A stretch of DNA of 64,000 nucleotides from Volvariella volvacea V23 (Eukaryota; Basidiomycota; Agaricomycetes; Agaricales; Pluteaceae), in assembly GCA_000349905.1 (NCBI GenBank), contig KB722747.1, positions 655,140 through 719,139 of the forward strand. The letters are read 5' to 3'. Shown here piece by piece: positions 32,699 to 43,699 of this stretch. The translations under genes and the position numbers were made by a program. How positions within the stretch are numbered: position 1 is the stretch's first letter; every line of letters begins with the position of its first letter. The notes beneath the pieces are model-generated. The model was not told the DNA's origin. It saw only the letters and a list, made by a program, of their open reading frames with translations, and ran no database searches.

Positions 32699-34128
32699 TC
32701 AAATAATTCTGGGCATGCGCTTCTTCTTTGGTACATCCTCACTCAATTCCTCCCCACTTGATTCTTCCCTCGATTCCCTCTTCCCCGATATCTTCTCGCT
32801 TTCGGGTTCGAGTGCATCACCCCCAAGAGGCTGAACTTGTGCAATCATGCAAGCATCCGCATAAAAGTAATCCAGCTGGGATTTGTTTCCGTAAGCCACA
32901 TACGGCTCCTTCATCCTAGTTGAACTCCATGAAGAAGTGACCCAAATGATCTTCTTCGCCTTCTCTTTGAGATCGCTTTCTTCAATGTCGCTCTCCTCAG
33001 GATTACTATCCCCTCTCCAAGACCTGCTATCTCCGTATTTGTGTACAATAACCCCCTCGTCAGAGCCCTTGATGAACATTCGAATGGATGGTTTCAAAGA
33101 AAGGCTTTCTAAAACCCTCCAAAGTATCTCATCACTACCCTTGAGTGGTAATGTCATCAACGGGGTTCTTCTATCGTAAGAACGTGGGAGGGGGTACTTG
33201 TAGGACAGCCCAAATCCCAGATAGCCACCATCTGGCAGAACCTGAGTGTGATCTTCTAAGTAGCTGGAAATGGTGGATCGTATGAGCTCTTCGTCTGGCG
33301 TTCGCTTGTAGACCACCTTGGTGAGTGCATTGTTTGCAGGGTCCTCAATTGCACCGTAATATAGATTATAGGTCAGGGTAACTCGATGCCCGGAGGAGAC
33401 CATCTCTACTTCATGTTCAATATCACTGTAGAAGGCAACGAAAGCGACACTTGGATTTGTGGAGTTGGCTATAAGCTGTTGAGCATCGAACGTCCATTGT
33501 TGGTCTGCGCGTCAGAGGAGTAGATTTCCGCCCTCATAACTGGTCGGAAAGGCGACAACAAGAGAACCGAACATCGTCTTCTGGCGAGGAGTATCTCTGT
33601 GGGTCTTGAAAAAAGATCCTTGGTCTGTTGGGCCATGGTTCGTTAATAAAAAGACTTAAATCGTAGGGAAACTGGGATCTACTGTAAACATTCAACTTAT
33701 AGAGTTCCGCCCTAATGGGATCATCTGAGCCACCCCGTAATTGTTTCCTCACTGTGTCAATAATTCCACTGAACACTGGGTCGAATTTCGTGGAAAAGAA
33801 GCTAGTATCCATCTGACGAGCTTTTCGATAGGTCTCATCATACACATCCATGTCATTCCTTCCAAATGTCGCAGGCGTACATGCTTCCACGAGGGATTTC
33901 AGTTCAGCTCCGTTGCATTGGCCAAATCGATAAACCTGGGATGGGTAAGTATAAAACCATGACAGAAAGTTAGGCAAGTAGGTACCCTGGCTCGTTTGTT
34001 GTGCCACGATAGCAGAGGTGTCCTCAGAACTCGGTCAATTCGGAGATACCAGTAAAGTAAGGTGGAGCTTTGGACAGAGCAGAACAAATGGCTGTGATAC
34101 GGTCTTGGGGGGTGGGCTCCGCCGACAT
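32699..34128 (-). pseudogene. 2OG-Fe(II) oxygenase-like gene, copy B (nonsense codons)
   Basis: The full exon order of the family is present: start ATG 34128, PPYFTGISELTEF, then ATELKSLVEACTPATFG, the HRD metal motif (intact here), MFGSLVVAFPTSYEGGNLLL, FYSDIEHEVEMVSSGHRVT and a charged tail ending at 32699. Two in-frame stops break it. One is TGA at 34024-34026 in exon 1, where relatives have Gly. The other is TGA at 33512-33514, where copies A and D encode Arg (a CGA to TGA change). It also lacks about 27 residues present in A and D (the EFDVLVP..WLSG region) and has a weak donor (GTAGAT) after exon 2. It is a pseudogene, although the C-terminal frame remains open. Confidence 0.82.
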
Positions 34129-34568
34129 AGTTGGATGGGTTTAGAATGCTTCCAGAGTGCAAGATCTTTATATCAGAAGCACGAGTTGAGTCACGGCAAT
34201 GATTGATGTAATAGCTTCTGGACATTCCATATGATCGCTTCACACATCCTGACTCAGTCGTCCTACTTAATCTCCGTTGCACGATTCTTGCCTTGAGTAA
34301 ATCATCCTTTATGTGAGACTCCCTGACTCACTGTATATTGCAATTGATGAACCTGAACACCAATGGCAGAGCGGACCTGTATTTTGTGCGTGACGTAGGT
34401 AAGTCTTCGCCTTGCCAGATTCTTGCTGGACACCCCAGCCCATGCAATGCCACTCTGGGTCTGGTAAACCAATAAGCTCATCATGTAGTAGAAGATAGAC
34501 ACATTCTTTGAGTTATGGAAGCTTTCTTGAGGACTAATAACTAAACAGATACATTTTCAATTTGGGAT
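34129..34568. other. Spacer between oxygenase copies B and C
   Basis: No gene seen. It should contain the former promoter of copy B and the 3' end of copy C. Confidence 0.4.
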
Positions 34569-35379
34569 CTAATTCTCCATATTTTCCCCTATATCATCAT
34601 GCTCCACAATCTCTTCACTAAGTTTTCGTTTGCCCACGTCGATGCCAGGTCCCAGGTCCCTGTTGGAGGAAAAGTCAATTCGTGCAATCATACAAGCCGC
34701 TGCGTAGAAATAATCCAACTTCGCCTCATTTCCGTAGGCCACATAAGGCCCATTGATGTTAGTCGGGCTCGATGGAGGTATAACCCAAACAACCTTCTTC
34801 GCCACCTTCATAAGTGGGGACATTGCCGTCCAACGACTCGGAGGCTGGCCTCTATCTTCTCGTTTGTGCACAACAAATTTCATCAGAGAAGGAACGATCT
34901 GTGATCTGTGTCAAGACCTGTCAAAGACGCCAATTATGATAATGAAGTTAACACCCACCATAAACATTTAGTTTGTAGAGTTCTGCCCGAACTGCTCCAA
35001 CTCCTAAGGGCTCCTTCAAGATGTCGATGATCCCAGTTGACATTGGATTGAACTTTGTAGCAAAGTAATCCATCTGGCGAGCTTTTCGGTATGTCTTGTC
35101 ATACACATTCGTTTCATTCCTTCCAAATTTTGTGGGTGTACGTGCTTCAGCAAGGGATCCAAGTTGAGCTTCTGTGGCCTTGCCAAGATTAATAAACCTG
35201 GGGCGATCATGAGCACAGATCCAGGTGAAGAACTGGTAGAGGTGTACCTCGATTCATCGTTCGTCATGCGGTAGTAGAGGTGTCCACCGAGCTCGGTCAA
35301 CTTGGAGATGCTGGCGCAGTATGGTGAAGCGTGGGAGAGAAGAACGGAGAGTTCGGATACAATCTTGGGGTGTAGACAT
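34569..35379 (-). pseudogene. 2OG-Fe(II) oxygenase-like gene, copy C (catalytic core deleted)
   Basis: Exon 1 (ATG 35379) carries ISKLTELGGHLYYR but its first codons are out of frame with it by one base. Exon 2 (FGRNETNVYDKTYRKARQM..VRAELYKLNVYG) is followed almost at once by the C-terminal segment VHKREDRGQPPSR, VAKKVVWVIPPSS and YVAYGNEAKLDYFYAAACMIA. The whole region that in copy D carries HRD, the beta-helix and EHEV (about 230 residues) is missing around 34885-34960. The product could not bind iron, so this is a deletion pseudogene. Confidence 0.8.
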
Positions 35380-35952
35380 TGTTATAGTTGCTGAATAGGG
35401 AGAAGGGCATTTATACACTTAATGAGTCAATTTCATATTGGTGGATTGACTGATGGCTTTAGTAGTGCACGTGTGGCTAAGAAGTCCTTGTAGCATCATT
35501 CATATAGATGAACGCCATGAATCAGGTAGTTCTACTAAAGCAATGCAGGAAGATGAGGCTCAGTCAAAGTTGGCTTCTGGATGTTCCAAAATATACAGTC
35601 ATATGCAGGATTCTCTGGCTCAGCATATGCGTATTGCAGCCGACAGATAATAACGTTGGATTCAGGTTACAGGGGTTGTTAGTTCCATGCATGTGCTACT
35701 TGAGTCATCTTCAGACTTTAGATCACGGTTTGACCTTACCACCTGCCCCATACTACTTATAGTTCGCAACAAGTTGCAGACTCTCTTGTATCATAACTCC
35801 TTGGGGTATTCTCAAAACCTGTGCTGTCTCGCGCCTTATCAGTTGCGCCATTCCGGCTCTATGCCACAAGCAGAAACTTTTACTAGGGGTTGGGTTACGG
35901 TTGCATTAATTCTATGTACATGGCAGTTGTAGACCTAGTCCTCCATTTGAGT
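35380..35952. other. Spacer between oxygenase copies C and D
   Basis: No gene seen. Open frames on the plus strand have no motif. Confidence 0.4.
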
Positions 35953-37389
35953 CTACTTCCTCCTCCTCTTCTTTTGGTTTTCCTTGCCTTCACCTTTACG
36001 CTTCGGCACTCCAGCAGCGGGAGGCCCAATTTGTGCAATCATGCAAGCCTCAGCATAAAAATAATTCACCTGAGCATCATTCCCATATGCGGCATAGGGT
36101 CCGTTGACGTTGGTCAAACGCGAGAAGGGCGTGACCCAGATGATCTTCTTTGCCTCATCACCAAGAGCGGATTCTTCTCCCCAGCTATTCGTGGTATTTC
36201 CATCACTTGTGGGTTTGTGCACTTTAGCCCCGTCAGAGAAGTGGCACTCCCAGCTTGTTTCGATGCCAGAAAGCCATTGCAGGTTCGGAACGCTGGGGAC
36301 TAGTACATCGAACTCTGTACCGTCGACGAACATCCGGAGGGATGGTTTCAAAGAAAGGTTCTCCAAGACGTTCCAGAGGACCTCGTCGCTGCCTTTAAGG
36401 GGTAATGTCGTCAACGGGGTTGAGCCTTCGTTGGAAGGTGGGAGCTCCAGGGGATACTTGTGTTGGAGGCCAAAACCCAGATAACCGCCATTTGGTAGGA
36501 TCTTGGCGCGGTCCTCTAAGAGGCTCGAAATGGTGGATTGTATGAGTTCTTTATCCGGCTTTCGTTCGTCGATTACGCGGGAGACTGCGTTTTCAGCGTG
36601 TCTTTTGCTATCGTCATTACTGTCACCGCGGTAGAGGTTGTATGTGAGAGTGACTCGGCGACCAGAAGTAACCAATTCTACTTCGTGTTCGATATCGCTG
36701 TAGAACGCGACAAATGCGACTGATGGTTTCGTGGTATCTGCTATAAGTTTTTGCGCGTCGAAAACCCATTCTTGGCCTTCGTGGCGGAGAAGCAAATTTC
36801 CACCTTTATGAGAAGTGGGGAAGACGACGACCAGCGAACCGAACATTGTATCATGGCGAGGTGTATCTCTGTGAGCCTTGAAGAATGACCCACTGCCTGC
36901 ACATGTAGAGTTATGACTTCTGTTAGTGTTCTAGGGAATGATTGGACTCACCATAAACATTCAGTTTGTAGAGTTCTGCACGAATAATTTCCTCGCGATC
37001 TCCCCGCAACTGTTGCCTTACGGTGTCAATAATCCCAGTTGAAAATGGGTCAAACTTCGTTGAGAAGTAATCAGTGTTCATCTGGCGCGCCTTTCTATAC
37101 GTCTCGTCGTATACGTCCTCATTGTTCCTTCCAAACGTCGCCGGTGTGCATGCTTTAGCGAGGGATTTGAGTTGGGCTTTTCTGGCCCTGGCTAAATCAA
37201 TAAACCTAAGGTAGATGTAAGTTCAGACAGAGGCGAAGGGAGAGGCAAAAGTCACCCAGTTTCATCGTCTTCACTACGGTAGTAAAGATGCCCGCCGTGC
37301 TCTGTCAACTCGCAGATGCCGGTGCAGTAAGGTGGGGCTTTGGAGAGAGCAGAACGGACGGCTTCGACACGGTCCTGCGGTTTCGACAT
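35953..37389 (-). CDS. 2OG-Fe(II) oxygenase-like protein, copy D (intact)
   Basis: This is the only undamaged member of the array, about 440 aa. Exon 1 starts ATG 37389 (PPYCTGICELTEHGGHLYYR) and exon 2 gives FIDLARARKAQLKSLAKACT and DYFSTKFDPF. After an intron (GTGAGT..TGTGCAG near 36900-36953) the core reads SGSFFKAHRDTPRHDTMFGS. It contains the HxD motif, FPTSHKGGNLLL, and FYSDIEHEVELVTSGRRVT with the distal His and a candidate 2-oxoglutarate-binding Arg. The C-terminal third (YLGFGLQHKYPLE, KKIIWVTPFS, YFYAEACMIAQI) ends in a Lys/Arg-rich tail. The fold implies hydroxylation coupled to 2-oxoglutarate decarboxylation, but the substrate is unknown. No signal peptide is seen, so a cytosolic or nuclear location is likely. 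Confidence 0.82.
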
Positions 37390-37907
37390 TCTGCACACGA
37401 TGGTTGCTCCAGCGAGACAGGTATTTATGAAAGCAGCGCGACTTGAGCCACTGATGCGATCAATGCCGATTCATATGGTGACAAGTTACGTCGCGACCCA
37501 AGTCCATTGTATCCTTTGGGGTTTCGGACTTTGCATGCCGTTAACTAACGAGTATGCGAGGTCCTCTGACTCGTTGGATCCTATACGGGCACGAGGGCGA
37601 GCTACGCTTTCAGGCAATTTCAAAGAAGTCATGAATTTCGTGCACGCACCAAAAGAGTCGCGCCAAGAATCTGGCCCCACTTGTTCCCTTGCCTCACCAT
37701 CATATGACTTCAGGGCGTCAATGACCTTGGCGTCCGTCGAGAACGTTTTAGTCTATGAAAGCACCGCTTGTGCCACTTACCTACAAGCCAGAGGCACAGC
37801 GCCACAGACGACACGACGGTGACGCGACGCGCTGCGTGCCAGTGGGCTGACGAAAACACGCTTCCGGACCGGGTACTTATCAGAACGGATTGCTTACCTA
37901 ATCGCGC
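37390..37907. other. Divergent promoter region, oxygenase D / OMA1
   Basis: About 520 bases between two divergently transcribed genes, expected to hold both promoters. A plus-strand open frame here overlaps the oxygenase exon 1 in antisense and has no support as a gene. Confidence 0.45.
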
Positions 37908-39689
37908 ATGTTTCCCCGTCTTCGTCCTCAACTCTCTGGTCTTGGTAGAGCCCTCTATCGTCCTCCGAATGTGACGACCAGCGCTCGCAGCATCTCCACA
38001 CTAAAGCAAGGCCTGAGGGCTAGACATCAGGATCCTGCTCGAAATGACTTAAGGGAGGGAGCAATACGCCGGTGGATATCCACGAGCCAACCTCGTTGGG
38101 ATAATCGCGAGTACATTCGTTTTGGGTCGGGTAGTGGAGGAGCCGGGGGAGAGAGCCAGCGGGGGAAATGGGGCTATGAGAGCGGGGGTGGAAGTGGTGG
38201 TCCACCACCTGAACGTCCCCACGAGCCGTGGGATGGTAGGAGGAGATGGGATGGTGGTATGAGAATTGGTAGTGTGGTCATCATTCTTGGAGGGATTTAT
38301 TATCTCGCACAGTAGGTTCTATTACCTCATAATGGAAGCATCAGCTAACGCTTTGTTAGTTTGGAGCAAGTACCAGAAACAGGCAGATGGCGATTCATGA
38401 ACACCAGCCCTCGATTTGAGGCACAGGTACGCTACTTGGATGTTCAGTTGTCGTTCTTATTCTGATTCACACCTACTAGATGGCAGAACTTCTGCGCAAG
38501 GAAACGCACGAAGAGTTCCAGAACACCATGTTGCCTCCATCTCATCCAATTTCCCGTCATGTTCGCAAAGTCGCCACGCGTATCATAAGCTCAGCTAATC
38601 TTGGGACCGTCATCGGAGAGCCACAAACTTTTGGACCATCTTTGTTATTTGATGGTGATGGCCCCGGTGGTGATGCTTGGAATCCTGATGAAGCGCTCAG
38701 CCGAAAGGTTGAGAGACAATGGGAAGTCATTGTAGTCAATGACCCCAAGATGGTTAATGCGGCCGCACTTCCGGGTATGTGCTATTTGTCTCAAGTTGGT
38801 CTAGGGAAGGGTTTATAAAACCAAATAGGCGTGATCATCGTGTACACTGGTATCCTGCCTGTGTGTAGAGACGAACAAGGTTTGGCGGCGGTTCTGTCTC
38901 ATGGTGCGTTCTCTCGCGCTTAGTGTTATTCACGTTGCACTCATTCAATTCACATGAATATAGAAATCGGTCATGTCGGTAAGAAACCATTGAATTGAAT
39001 CGCTACAAGTATCCAAGTTAAATCCCGTATCATGCCCAGTCGCCCGCCATACGGCTGAGCGGATATCTTCTCAAACCGTTTGGTTGGGTTTGATGGTTGT
39101 ACTGCAAATTCTAGGGCTGGATTGGGGGATATCGAACCTTGCTCAAAAGTTTTTACTGGAACTGCCAAACAGCAGGACTCAAGAGCGTGAAGGTACGTGA
39201 TTAAACTTGCGCTCTTGTATCACCACGCTAAATCTCATCGCTTTCCGTGTTGCAGCCGATGTTATTGGGTTGAGGTTAATGTCCAATGCTTGTTATGATC
39301 CAAAGGCCGCTCCAGAGTGCGTACTTCACACTGTGGGTTTTGAATGTGTGGTATTGATGCTTGTATCTTTTTAGGATGTTCCAGAGACTTGGACAGGTCG
39401 AGAAACAGATCTCAGGAAGAGCAGGAATGGACTTCTTCCGTACCCACCCCACTTCGGAGAACAGAGTTAAGGTTTGTCGTCGTATCTTATTCAATATATT
39501 GGATTTTTTTCCATTAATGTTCTATCGGAATAATAGTATCTGGAAGAAATCTTACCGGAAGGCTATGCGATTCTCGCTGCCAACCCAGACTGTGGCGTCG
39601 TCCAGGATCAACTTCACGCATTCCAAGAAGCGACTGGTGGTGGTGTTAGAACTGTACCAATTACTAGAGATATGTTGAATAACTTGTGA
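37908..39689 (+). CDS. OMA1: Mitochondrial metalloendopeptidase OMA1 (M48)
   Basis: OMA1 is a zinc protease of the inner mitochondrial membrane that cleaves OPA1-type and other quality-control substrates under stress. ATG 37908 opens a basic, Ser/Arg-rich leader (MFPRLRPQLSGLGRALYRPP) typical of mitochondrial import. A Gly-rich linker and a hydrophobic segment (GSVVIILGGIYYLA) follow. The peptidase part has FQNTMLPPSHPISRHVRKVA, EVIVVNDPKMVNAAALPG, the zinc motif HEIGHVVARH assembled across two small introns (38904-38963 and 38980-39040), and the third zinc ligand in SRTQEREADVIGLRLMS. It ends with FFRTHPTSENRVKYLEEILP and TAG-free sequence up to TGA 39687-39689. All family hallmarks are intact; length is about 420 aa. 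Confidence 0.93.
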
Positions 39690-39976
39690 TGACTTTCGTC
39701 TTGGGGGATCTAGATTGCTGTTTTGTACCTGTAATGATAAGCTACTGCCGTGCCCACACCACCACTCTCACATCTTAGGACTCAACATCTTGGAATGCAT
39801 CGACATTAGGCCAACTCGTTATCCATGCTAGGCGATGGTTATTGAAGCGGGTTTCTTCTTGCTGTAGGGAGTTTGTACCGCCAGCTTGTGTAGGATGGCT
39901 AGAAGGAATATAATAAACACCGAGATTGGAAATCGTGGGAATTTACTTTTAGTCGCTCGCCACCACTCCCACCATC

Positions 39977-41152
<1,176 letters not shown>

Positions 41153-41301
41153 ACCTGTAACGACACCTTTTGTTCTGTTATACAATACATGATCAAAACC
41201 TCCTTGCGACGTTACGAAGCGAGGTTTAAATGTCAACTGAAACGAGTATTACGAATGCAATCGATACGAGAAAGAGGACAAACCATTAGATACCTACCTA
41301 T

Positions 41302-42925
41302 TTATACTCCGGGCGGTATGTAGAAGAGAACGCATTTGCTGCTGTAATGTTGATCAAGCACAGCCTGGACGCCGTCTTTAGACCCGTTTGTTCTGATTAA
41401 GAAATCTCCACAGCTGTAGCAGAAGTGCCTAGAAGGGGTGTATTGTTGATGAGTGTCCTTTGATGAAAGAAGTCACATACGTGTTACACCCTGCACCCGA
41501 GCACTAAAACGTGAAAGCAATGGTGAGTGACGGCGTCGAGTAGCAGGAGACAAATACTCACTATCATGTGATAGCAACCATCTAGCCATTCTACGGGAGT
41601 TCGACAGGCTATACAGAACGTTTATTATGAGATTAAAGCGCATGGCTAGCACCGAAAAGGACGTACTGGGGCAACGTTTCCAATTCCGCCTCTCGAACAG
41701 ATCCTGAAATTCATTCGTCCCATCGCATGTGTGGGCAACACCGAGCATACTGGCGTCTTGGTTACAGTCTTTGCACCACTTGTGATTGCAGGTGCCATCA
41801 GGTGATGGACAGCTGAGGACCTTGGTCTGGTGGAATTCGTCTTTAATAACCCAGGAGACAAATTTGCACCTGGGAGATTCGTTGCTCGAGTTAGTGGAAG
41901 GTCGCAGCCGACAGAAGACTCACTCGAAGCACTGAATCTTGACTGAGTGTTGTGCCTTCTGGAGGTCCTGATAGAGCTCGTACGTGTCATCGGGTATGCC
42001 GACCGTTTGAAGGAATGTATCGTCAATTTCTAAAAGGGATTCGAGAACAGATAGCTTAGTGACACTCTTAGCCCTCAGCAGCGCACGAACCTTGGACATT
42101 CTTTCCATCAGTCGAATCTGCGATGCACCCAGGGCACAAGATAGGGTATTTCCTTTCCTCTATCTTGGATACCACATAATCCCTCACGCAGTCTTGACAG
42201 AATTCGTGGCTGCATCCCTCAATCGTCGTTACATGGTCCGTGGAATTAAGGTTTAGACAAATCCGACACTTGAATGCACTGTCAAGAAGCTGGATATCGA
42301 AGCGAGCTTTGGCATCAGCGTCATACAGCTGCTGTGCGGCGATCAGGGCAGCCAGGTGATCGTCATGAGACTGTAGATCATTTGCTCCTGATGATATGGG
42401 TGATGAGGGCGATGATGATGACGGTGAGGATGACGAGGACAAGGACGACATAGACGAAGACGACGACTTCCCCACTAGCCTGTTCTTTCTCCCTCCAAAT
42501 TGGAGAGATGCTGAGATGGAGTACTGAGCGGCGAGGTCATCTTCCTCCTCCTGAAGCGCTGTGAGCTGTTTCTTGAGCAGACGGTCTTCGTCGTCCATCT
42601 CCTGTTGAAGCGCTAGAGCTAGATCTCGATCATTTTGTGAGACACGAGCAGAGGCGAGGGGTTGAGCTGATAGCTTAGATGACGATGCTATGCCGTTTGA
42701 GAGCATATCGTTAGGACGCGATAAAACGAATTTTCGTCGGGATTTGTATTTCGCTCGAGGCATTGCGGGTAACGCCAGTGCAGGAACCGCGGCAGCCTTG
42801 GAGGCGAGCAGTGGATCCGGAGGGGGCAAAGGAAGTGGATCAGCCTTCTGTTTCTGCTTGGCCGGAGGTGGGAGAGCGTTAAAGTTGTCTCTCTGGGCCT
42901 GGGTCATGTAGTCGAGGAAATCCAT
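41302..42925 (-). CDS. RBR-type E3 ubiquitin ligase (RING1-IBR-RING2)
   Basis: ATG 42925 opens a disordered N-terminus with a Ser-rich run and a Glu/Gln-rich helix (LALALQQEMDDEDRLLKKQL). RING1 reads CRICLNLNSTDHVTTIEGC then HEFCQDCVRDY and CPGC. The IBR exon gives CFECKFVSWVIKDEFHQTKV, CPSPDGTC, WCKDCNQD. RING2 is split over small exons: CPTCRTPVEWLDGCYHMI (the Cys of DGC is in the catalytic position of the RBR mechanism), CSGAGCNT, HFCYSCGDFLI. The last exon ends FYIPPGV, stop 41302-41304. RBR ligases form a thioester on RING2 before transferring ubiquitin. The substrate is unknown. The gene is convergent with NUDT21 and divergent from the UIM protease gene. Confidence 0.9.
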
Positions 42926-43699
42926 GGGGTCCCAGTCTCAAAGGTTAGGAGGAGAGCGGAGCTGTTTGACGATTGGAAAGGATTATATGCGAGTGATTCA
43001 GTGCAGTCAAGACCGAGAAGGCGGCCTGTGCGAATGCGCTTGTGCTGTCGCAGCTTTGAGACCATTTTGTGACTGTATTTGGGAACGAGGCTGCAACGAG
43101 GCATCAGGGGTTTGGCGCAGACATAGGCTGTCGCTTGGAATGGAACGCGTCACGGTGAAACGGCGTTGTTCCAGGATCAGTGGCCGGTGGCTAGATTCGG
43201 GCGTGCTGTTGGTGCCTTTCTTCCGCTCAATGGGGAACTGCGCAGCCCATGAATTGCATGGTTGTCTAAGGCGTACAAAGGGGTGCCAGGTGAACACCTC
43301 AACTAGACCGCTTCGAAACGCGAAAGTCTCAGTGAACAAAAAGCCGAGTTGCGTTCAAGATAAAGACCGACTTATTTGGACTTTCACACTCTATCACGTT
43401 CTCTATGACTATAACACGAGACACTACCTTGCCATCTTACAGTGATGTTGTAAGGCGTGCTACAAGCCCCTCGTACGTCAGCCCTTTCCTATCGCCTCTG
43501 AAGCTGTGCAATCCTTTCTCCACTGCTACCTACTTCTGTCCTCACGCTCGTCAACTCTGACTGCACCTGAGGATTGCGCGGTACGGTTGAGCCAACCGCT
43601 GCGGCTGCGGAGCATCTGCTGGTTTCGCTATTCGACAGCATATCTTGTTTGCTTCATCTCCTCTGTTCAAAGTCTTCAAAAGACTGAGCTTTTCCCCTC
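42926..43699. promoter_or_regulatory. Shared upstream region of RBR ligase and UIM-protease genes
   Basis: Head-to-head start codons leave 774 bases, so both promoters must lie here. No specific element is recognised. The stretch just before 43700 is pyrimidine-rich (CCTCTGTTC, TTTTCCCCTC), as is common upstream of basidiomycete start sites. Confidence 0.45.

Noticed and set aside
37340..37822. 160-codon open frame on the plus strand before OMA1
   Set aside because: It overlaps exon 1 of oxygenase copy D in antisense, has no domain and no start or splice support.
43007..43339. 110-codon minus-strand frame between the RBR and UIM genes
   Set aside because: It lies in the shared promoter region, has no motif, and competes with an equally long plus-strand frame.
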